A stretch of 64,000 bases of DNA. It comes from Nocardioides sp. YR527. GTDB lineage: Bacteria; Actinomycetota; Actinomycetes; Propionibacteriales; Nocardioidaceae. Of this stretch, positions 58,478 through 64,000 are shown piece after piece; the stretch's first letter is position 1; every line of letters starts with the position of its first letter. Location: contig NZ_FNFN01000005.1 in NCBI RefSeq assembly GCF_900101045.1, positions 496,001 through 560,000 on the forward strand, given 5' to 3'. The notes under the pieces were generated by a model. That model was not told the origin of the DNA and did no database searches. It was given only the letters and a program-made list of their open reading frames with translations. The translations under genes were made by a program, and so were the position numbers.

Positions 58478-61400
58478 ATGACCGACTTCCTCTCCACCGC
58501 CCGGCTCAGCCGACGCGCGCTCTTCGGCACCGCTGCCGCCACCCTCGGCACCGCTGCTGCCGTCACCGCTACCGCAGGCGTGACGCCCGCGGGGGCCGCG
58601 ACCGGCACCGGCGGCCTCCCGAACGCCTTCGTCAAGGCGTTCCGCAAGCCGGGGACCGCCACCGCCGCGGGTTTCCGCTGGTGGTGGCCGCACGGCCTCG
58701 TCGACCCGGTCGAGATCGCGCGCGAGGTCGACCAGGTCGCCGACGCCGGCTTCGGCGTGCTCGAGGTCGCCGATGTCACGCACAGCCTGCGTGCCCGCAA
58801 CATCGACATCGACGTCGCGAGCCACGGGTGGGGGACCGCACCGTGGGTGGCCGGCGTCAAGGCCGCGCTCGCGCGGGCGGCGAAGCGGGACGTACGGGTG
58901 GACCTGACGGTCGGCCCCTCCTGGCCGGCGGCGGTCCCGACGATCACGCCCGACGACGACGCGGCCTGCACCGAGCTCGTGCACGGACAGGCGATCGTCG
59001 AAGCCGGCTCGTCCTACGACGCCGCGCTCCCCGAGCCCGTCGTGGAGCCGGCGTCGTCGGTGACCCGTGCAGAGCTGGTGACCGTGCAGGCGCACCGCGT
59101 CACCGGCTACGTACGCGACCGCAACAACAACATCACCAGCACGATCCTCGACCCGACCTCCTACCTCGACCTCAGCGCGAGCGTCGAGGACGAGCACCTC
59201 ACCTGGACCGCGCCCGCCGAGCCGGCCGGCGCCACCTGGGTCCTGCTCGCCACCTGGCAGCGGGGCTCGGGCCAGGAGCCCGAGGCCGGCCCGCACACCT
59301 CGCCGCGCGCCTACGTGGTCGACCACTTCAACCGCCGCGGCGCCCAGAAGGTCATCGACCTGTGGCAGCACCGGGTGCTCGACGGCGAGCTGCGTACGCT
59401 GCTGCGGGCCGCGGGCGGCTACCTCTTCGAGGACTCCCTCGAGATCGAGACCGACGCGACGATCTGGACGCGGGACCTCCTCGACGAGTTCGAGGCGAAG
59501 CACGGCTACGACCTGCGGCCGTGGCTGCCGTACGTCCTGGAGAAGGACGAGAAGTACCAGTTCTCGATCGCGGCCACCGACCCCGCCACCGCCGACAACC
59601 TGCGCACCAACGAGATCCGCGACGACTACAACATCCTGCTCTCCGACCTCTACCGCGACCACCACCTGCGTCCGATGCAGGAGTTCGCGAAGACGCTCGG
59701 CATGGGCATCCGGATCCAGCCCTACGGCCTGGAGACCGACACCATGCAGCACGCGGCCGTGGTCGACGTACCGGAGACCGAGTCCCTGGGGTTCAAGAAC
59801 CTGGACGACTACCGGGTGATGGCCGCCGGTCGCGACCTCGCCGGCCACACAGTCCTCTCCTGCGAGGCGATCTGCTACAACGGCGCGGCCTACAACACGA
59901 CCTGGGGCGCCAACAGCACCAGCCCGACCGCCCAGAACCAGGCGCTGTTCACGATCAACAGCATCTTCGTCGCCGGCGTGAACCAGCTGATGATCCACGG
60001 CTTCCCCTACGCGAAGGCACCTGACGTCACCTGGCCCGGCTTCGCGGCCTTCTCGCCGTACTACAACAACGCGATCGGCTTCGGGGAGGCCTGGGGACCC
60101 CGCACCCCGCAGTGGCAGCACATCCCCGGCATCGCCGCCTACCTCGCCCGCACCCAGCTGGTGCTGCAGACCGGCGCCCCGAAGTACGACGTCGCGTTCT
60201 GGCGCCACAAGGGTTGGGCCTCCACCGGCATCGGCCCGCAGTGGATCACCAACAACGGCACCAAGCTCGGCTGGTCGCACTCCTTCGTCAGCGCCTCGCT
60301 GCTCGCGCTCGACGGCGTCGACTTCGCTCAGGGGCGTCTGGCGCCGGACGGCCCCGCCTACAAGGCCGTCGTCGTCGGTCCCGACAACCTGCGCAGCAAC
60401 GCGTTCACGATGGAGATCGACGGCGCGAAGCGGCTGCTCGCGCTCGGCCGCAAGGGCCTGCCGATCGTGCTCATCGGCGACTGGTCCCAGGTCACCGTCG
60501 CCGGCCGCGACGACGAGGCGGCCACCGCCGAGGTGCGCTTGCTGATGGCCCAGGTCGGAGCGCTGCCGACGACCCGCACCGTCCCCGAGGCCGAGGTCGG
60601 CAACGCGCTGGCCGCACTCGGTGTCGTACGCGACGTCGAGCACGCCGACTCCACGGTGATGCACGTGCGACGCGTCACCGGCAATGTCGATCTCTACTAC
60701 CTCGCCAACGCCCGGCACGCCGAGAACCGGCGGCTCAACCCGGTGCAGCAGGACGTCTGGCTCACCGCCACCGACCGCGCCGCGGTGCCGTGGCTGCTGG
60801 ACGCCTGGACCGGTGAGGTCACTCGGATCGCCGCGTACGAGCGTTCCGGGAACCGGGTCCGCGTCAGCGTCGACCTGGTTCCGGGCCAGTCCACCGTGGT
60901 CGCCCTCGCGGCCCCGGGCGCGGGCGTCGCCCGCTCTGTTCTCCCCGTCGCCACCGCTGGCCAGGCCGTGGTGGCGCGGGGCGCCAACGTCGCGTTGCGT
61001 ACGACGACCGCCGGCACCTTCGAGCTCACCAAGGCCGACGGGCGGACGGTGAAGGTCGTCGTCGACCGGGTCCGCGAGCCGGTGACGCCGCAGACCTGGG
61101 CGCTCGCGCTCGAGGACTGGAAGCCGGCGAACCCGGCCGACCCCAAGGACCTCGCCACGACGAAGGAGGTCGTGACCAGCGACCTCACGGCGCCGCAGTC
61201 CTGGTCGAAGGTCACCGGCCTCGAGGACGTCTCCGGCATCGGCCGCTACCGCACGAGCCTCGACCTCGGCACCGACTGGACCCCCGAGGACGGCGCCTAC
61301 CTGGAGCTCGGCGAGGTCAACGACACCTTCCGGGTCCGCGTCAACGGTGAGCTGCTGGCGCCGTGCGACCCGATGGACCCGGTCGTCGACCTGGGCCATG

Positions 61401-61567
61401 CCCTGGTCCCCGGCTCCAACCGGATCGAGATCGAGGTGGCCTCGACGCTGCTCAACCGGCTGCGCACCGTCACCCCGTCGGTCTACGGCGTGGCGACCAG
61501 GCAGAGCTACGGGCTGGCCGGGCCGGTGCGGCTGGTGCCCTACGTCGAGAAGGTCGTTGCCGGATGA
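58478..61567 (+). CDS. Tat-exported GH106-type alpha-L-rhamnosidase
   Basis: 1029 residues. The twin-arginine signal is LSRRALFG at about 10-17. The body begins AAGFRWWWPHGLVDPVEIAREV, the mark of GH106-type proteins, and continues with ARAAKRDVRVDLTVGPSWPAA, GGYLFEDSLEIETD, and SCEAICYNGAAYNTTWG, which contain the likely acidic catalytic residues (Glu of the FEDSLE and SCEAI segments). The C-terminal part (from about 900) is a jelly-roll domain. It should trim L-rhamnose from glycans outside the cell and feed the importer at 41575. Third gene after rhaI in a row with short gaps. Confidence 0.85.
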   Translation: MTDFLSTARLSRRALFGTAAATLGTAAAVTATAGVTPAGAATGTGGLPNAFVKAFRKPGTATAAGFRWWWPHGLVDPVEIAREVDQVADAGFGVLEVADVTHSLRARNIDIDVASHGWGTAPWVAGVKAALARAAKRDVRVDLTVGPSWPAAVPTITPDDDAACTELVHGQAIVEAGSSYDAALPEPVVEPASSVTRAELVTVQAHRVTGYVRDRNNNITSTILDPTSYLDLSASVEDEHLTWTAPAEPAGATWVLLATWQRGSGQEPEAGPHTSPRAYVVDHFNRRGAQKVIDLWQHRVLDGELRTLLRAAGGYLFEDSLEIETDATIWTRDLLDEFEAKHGYDLRPWLPYVLEKDEKYQFSIAATDPATADNLRTNEIRDDYNILLSDLYRDHHLRPMQEFAKTLGMGIRIQPYGLETDTMQHAAVVDVPETESLGFKNLDDYRVMAAGRDLAGHTVLSCEAICYNGAAYNTTWGANSTSPTAQNQALFTINSIFVAGVNQLMIHGFPYAKAPDVTWPGFAAFSPYYNNAIGFGEAWGPRTPQWQHIPGIAAYLARTQLVLQTGAPKYDVAFWRHKGWASTGIGPQWITNNGTKLGWSHSFVSASLLALDGVDFAQGRLAPDGPAYKAVVVGPDNLRSNAFTMEIDGAKRLLALGRKGLPIVLIGDWSQVTVAGRDDEAATAEVRLLMAQVGALPTTRTVPEAEVGNALAALGVVRDVEHADSTVMHVRRVTGNVDLYYLANARHAENRRLNPVQQDVWLTATDRAAVPWLLDAWTGEVTRIAAYERSGNRVRVSVDLVPGQSTVVALAAPGAGVARSVLPVATAGQAVVARGANVALRTTTAGTFELTKADGRTVKVVVDRVREPVTPQTWALALEDWKPANPADPKDLATTKEVVTSDLTAPQSWSKVTGLEDVSGIGRYRTSLDLGTDWTPEDGAYLELGEVNDTFRVRVNGELLAPCDPMDPVVDLGHALVPGSNRIEIEVASTLLNRLRTVTPSVYGVATRQSYGLAGPVRLVPYVEKVVAG

Positions 61568-61623
61568 GCCCGGCGCCCCGCACCCACCCGCCGGTCAGCC
61601 TCACGCTGAGACAGGAGTGAACC

Positions 61624-61851
61624 GTGGCAGCCTCGGGCGGCGTACGACCATCTGCTCCCACCGACCTTCCCAAGGACGAGGTGGAGGTGCTGGCGTTGTT
61701 CGCTCGGGGCTACACGATCGAGCGGATCGCGCGTGCGCTGGGTGTCTCCGAGCGCACGGTGCGGCGCCGTCTCCGGGCGGCCGCGGATGCGCTGGGAGCG
61801 GGGACGAGTGTGGAGGCGGTCGTGCGGGCCGTACGCACCGGACTGATCTGA
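61624..61851 (+). CDS. Small stand-alone LuxR-type HTH protein
   Basis: 75 residues from GTG 61624, with GGAG seven bases upstream. Almost all of it is a LuxR/GerE helix-turn-helix: VEVLALFARGYTIERIARAL, then GVSERTVRRRLRAAADALGAGTSVEAVVRAV. No receiver or ligand domain is attached. It sits between the rhamnosidase and the lactate genes. It might regulate them as a one-domain DNA-binding protein, or act as a partner or antagonist of a larger LuxR protein. Confidence 0.78.
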   Translation: MAASGGVRPSAPTDLPKDEVEVLALFARGYTIERIARALGVSERTVRRRLRAAADALGAGTSVEAVVRAVRTGLI

Positions 61852-61898
61852 TTTGATACTGAACTGATTGATGGGCACGGAAGAAGGAGGCATGCCGG

Positions 61899-62639
61899 AT
61901 GCGAGTCGCGCTGATGGTCACCTGCATCAATGACGCGCTCTACCCGAGCACAGGTCAGGCCGTCGTACGCCTCCTGCGCCGACTGGGCGTCGAGGTCGAC
62001 TTCCCGCAGGCGCAGACGTGCTGCGGACAGCCGATGGTCAACACCGGCTACCTGGACGAGGCGGTCCCGGTGGTGCGTACGTTCGTGGACGCCTTCGCCG
62101 GCTACGACGCCGTCGTGACGCCGTCCGGGTCGTGCGCGGGCTCGGCACGGCACCAGCACTCGATAGTGGCTCGCCGTTCCGGCGACGAGGCCCTGGAGCG
62201 GGCCGTCGCGGAGGTCGCCCCGAAGGTCTATGAGCTCTCCGAGTTCCTCGTCGACGTGCTCGGGGTGACCGACGTGGGCGCCTACTACCCGCACCGGGTG
62301 ACCTACCACCCGACCTGCCACTCGCTGCGGATGCTGGGGGTGGGGGACCGGCCGCGCCGGCTGCTCGAGGCGGTCCGGGGGATCCGGCTCGTGGACCTGC
62401 CCGGTGCCGACCAGTGCTGCGGCTTCGGCGGCACCTTCGCGGTCAAGAACGCCGACACCTCGGTCGCGATGGGCGCCGACAAGGCCCGCCACATCCGCGA
62501 GACCGGCGCCGAGATCGTGGTCGCCGGCGACAACTCCTGTCTGACCCACATCGGCGGCGTGCTCTCCCGGCAGCGTTCGGGCGTACGCACCGTCCATCTC
62601 GCCGAGATCCTCGCCTCGACCGAGGGGGTTCTGCGATGA
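61899..62639 (+). CDS. lutA: L-lactate utilisation protein LutA ((Fe-S)-binding, CCG domains)
   Basis: 246 residues with two cysteine-rich CCG domains: FPQAQTCCGQPMVNTGYLDEA and GADQCCGFGGTFAVKNADTSV, plus a Cys in PSGSCAGSARHQHS and DNSCLTHIGG. This is the LutA/YkgE subunit of the LutABC L-lactate oxidation complex, which makes pyruvate. ATG 61899 has GGAGG upstream. Its position just after rhamnose genes fits use of the lactate they release. The stop overlaps the lutB start (ATGA). Confidence 0.92.
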   Translation: MRVALMVTCINDALYPSTGQAVVRLLRRLGVEVDFPQAQTCCGQPMVNTGYLDEAVPVVRTFVDAFAGYDAVVTPSGSCAGSARHQHSIVARRSGDEALERAVAEVAPKVYELSEFLVDVLGVTDVGAYYPHRVTYHPTCHSLRMLGVGDRPRRLLEAVRGIRLVDLPGADQCCGFGGTFAVKNADTSVAMGADKARHIRETGAEIVVAGDNSCLTHIGGVLSRQRSGVRTVHLAEILASTEGVLR

Positions 62640-64000
62640 GCGGGACGTTCGTCGGCATGCCGGCCTTCCCGGAGGCCGCGCGCGAGGCCCTCGCCGACTC
62701 CCAGCTGCGCCACAACCTGGCCCACGCGACCGGCACCATCCGGGCCAAGCGGGCCAAGGTCGTCGCCGAGGTCGCCGACTGGGAGGAGCTGCGCCTGGCC
62801 GGTGCCGCGGTCAAGGAGCGCGCCCTGCGCGACCTCGACACCCAGCTTGTACGCCTCGAGGAGACCCTGACCGCCAACGGCGCGACCGTCCACTGGGCCC
62901 GTGACGCCGCCGAGGCCAACGCGATCGTCGCGGGCATCGCGAAGGCGCATGCCGCGGAGGAGGTCGTGAAGGTCAAGTCGATGGTGACCCAGGAGATCGG
63001 GCTCAACGAGGCGCTCGCCGAGGAGGGCATCTCGGCCTGGGAGACCGACCTGGCCGAGCTGATCGTGCAGCTCGGCGACGACCTGCCATCGCACATTCTC
63101 GTCCCGGCGATCCACCGCAACCGGGCCGAGATCCGCGAGATCTTCCGCTCGAAGATGGCGGCCGCGGGCCGCCCGGCGCCCGACGACCTCACCGACGAGC
63201 CGGCCGTCCTCGCCGCCGCGGCCCGCGACCACCTGCGCGAGAAGTTCCTGCGTGCCAAGGTCGGCGTCTCCGGCGCCAACTTCGCGGTCGCCGAGACCGG
63301 CACGCTCGTCGTGGTCGAGTCCGAGGGCAACGGCCGGATGTGCCTGACCCTGCCCGAGGTGCTGGTCTCGGTGGTCGGCATCGAGAAGGTCGTCTCCCGC
63401 TGGGAGGACCTCGACCCGATGCTCAGGCTCCTGCCGAGGTCCTCGACCGGTGAGCGGATGAACCCCTACACCTCGGTGTGGTCCGGCGTCACCCCCGGCG
63501 ACGGCCCCCAAGAAGTCCACGTCGTGCTGCTCGACAACGGTCGCACCCGCGCGCTGGCCGACGAGGTCGGCAGGCAGGCGCTGCGCTGCATCCGCTGCTC
63601 GGCCTGTCTCAACGTGTGCCCGGTCTACGAGCGCACCGGCGGTCATGCGTACGGCTCGGTCTATCCGGGCCCGATCGGCGCCATCCTCAACCCCTTGCTG
63701 AAGGGGGTCGGGCACGACGACCAGACCGATTCGCTGCCCTACGCGTCCTCGCTGTGCGGCGCCTGCTTCGAGGTCTGTCCGGTACGCATCGACATCCCCT
63801 CCGTCCTGGTCGACCAGCGCGCCCAGGTGGTCGACGCACACCGAGGTGGTGTGCCGAAGCCGGAGGCCGTGGCGATGAAGGGTGCGGCGTACGTCCTGGG
63901 GCGCTCGCGCCGCCTCTCCGTCGTCGAGCGGTTCACCGGTCTCGGCATGCGCTTCGCACGCCGCTTCGGGCCCGCCGCCTGGATCGGCGCGCGCGATCTG
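62636..64000 (+). CDS. lutB: L-lactate utilisation protein LutB, iron-sulfur subunit (3' end outside window)
   Basis: 455 codons are present and the frame is still open at the right edge. The N-terminal part is the LutB/LUD domain: LRHNLAHATGTIRAKRAKVV, VVKVKSMVTQEIGLNEAL, VGVSGANFAVAETGTLVVVE. Two 4Fe-4S ferredoxin motifs follow, CIRCSACLNVCPVY and CGACFEVCPVRIDIP. LutB carries electrons from lactate within LutABC. ATG 62636 overlaps the lutA stop. LutC would be expected just beyond the window. Confidence 0.92.
   Translation, partial: MSGTFVGMPAFPEAAREALADSQLRHNLAHATGTIRAKRAKVVAEVADWEELRLAGAAVKERALRDLDTQLVRLEETLTANGATVHWARDAAEANAIVAGIAKAHAAEEVVKVKSMVTQEIGLNEALAEEGISAWETDLAELIVQLGDDLPSHILVPAIHRNRAEIREIFRSKMAAAGRPAPDDLTDEPAVLAAAARDHLREKFLRAKVGVSGANFAVAETGTLVVVESEGNGRMCLTLPEVLVSVVGIEKVVSRWEDLDPMLRLLPRSSTGERMNPYTSVWSGVTPGDGPQEVHVVLLDNGRTRALADEVGRQALRCIRCSACLNVCPVYERTGGHAYGSVYPGPIGAILNPLLKGVGHDDQTDSLPYASSLCGACFEVCPVRIDIPSVLVDQRAQVVDAHRGGVPKPEAVAMKGAAYVLGRSRRLSVVERFTGLGMRFARRFGPAAWIGARDL

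Noticed and set aside
58385..61399. Minus-strand open frame of about 1004 codons opposite the rhamnosidase gene
   Set aside because: It is a GC-bias shadow: composition rich in Arg, Gly, Asp and Val with no domain, while the plus strand has a clear GH106 protein with a Tat signal.

Overview
The window is high-GC DNA (about 70 percent by eye) with actinobacterial habits: abundant GTG and some TTG starts, many 4-base ATGA/GTGA overlaps between genes, Tat-type and Sec-type secreted glycosidases, PucR, HxlR and LacI regulators, DUF5709, DUF3817 and DUF202 proteins. The overall style suggests a member of the Nocardioidaceae or a close relative. That is an inference from style, not a proven identification.

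Layout. 1-1055: the 3' end of DNA primase, tRNA-Asn and a strong terminator. 1056-1400: a decayed, internally deleted copy of the drug-efflux gene that is intact at 18734-20233. 1401-7040: an oxidative block (isoquinoline-oxidoreductase-like molybdenum enzyme, a Tat-exported small-subunit-like protein and a GMC flavoprotein). 7073-18642: two PucR regulators, an acyl-CoA ligase, a GMC alcohol dehydrogenase, an aldehyde dehydrogenase, two DUF202 membrane proteins, an SdsA1/BDS1-type alkylsulfatase and an MFS carrier. Read together these can turn an alkyl sulfate into alcohol, aldehyde, acid and acyl-CoA. 18734-23588: efflux pump, DUF5709 protein, and a thioesterase/thioesterase/SDR operon divergent from an HxlR regulator. 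23781-29139: secreted GH63-like and GH59 glycosidases. 29211-37445: assorted housekeeping and secreted genes (DUF3817, Dps, GCS2 ligase, class II amidotransferase, HtrA-like protease, amino-acid permease, GH16 glucanase, peptidoglycan-binding protein). 37468-40665: a three-gene ABC importer preceded by a recognisable cobalamin riboswitch, so most likely a corrinoid importer. 40698-41396: a flavodoxin-fold quinone reductase.

41575-64000 is dominated by L-rhamnose use. A sugar ABC importer (ATPase, two permeases, lipoprotein) lies at 41575-46245. LacI regulator, mutarotase, isomerase, bifunctional aldolase/lactaldehyde dehydrogenase, kinase, a Tat-exported GH106 rhamnosidase and a small LuxR-type HTH protein lie at 52094-61851. 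LutA and LutB (the latter cut by the window end) follow and would oxidise the lactate produced to pyruvate. The importer and isomerase promoters carry the same 14-base operator-like word, and the mutarotase promoter has the same architecture. Inside this region, on the minus strand, sits a separate four-gene operon (oxidoreductase, DUF993 protein, sugar isomerase/epimerase, glycerate kinase) with its own LacI regulator and a perfect 14-bp palindrome at its promoter. Its substrate is not evident, which makes it the best candidate here for an undescribed pathway. Between the two LacI genes lies a cluster of five copies of a roughly 23-base repeat in both orientations.
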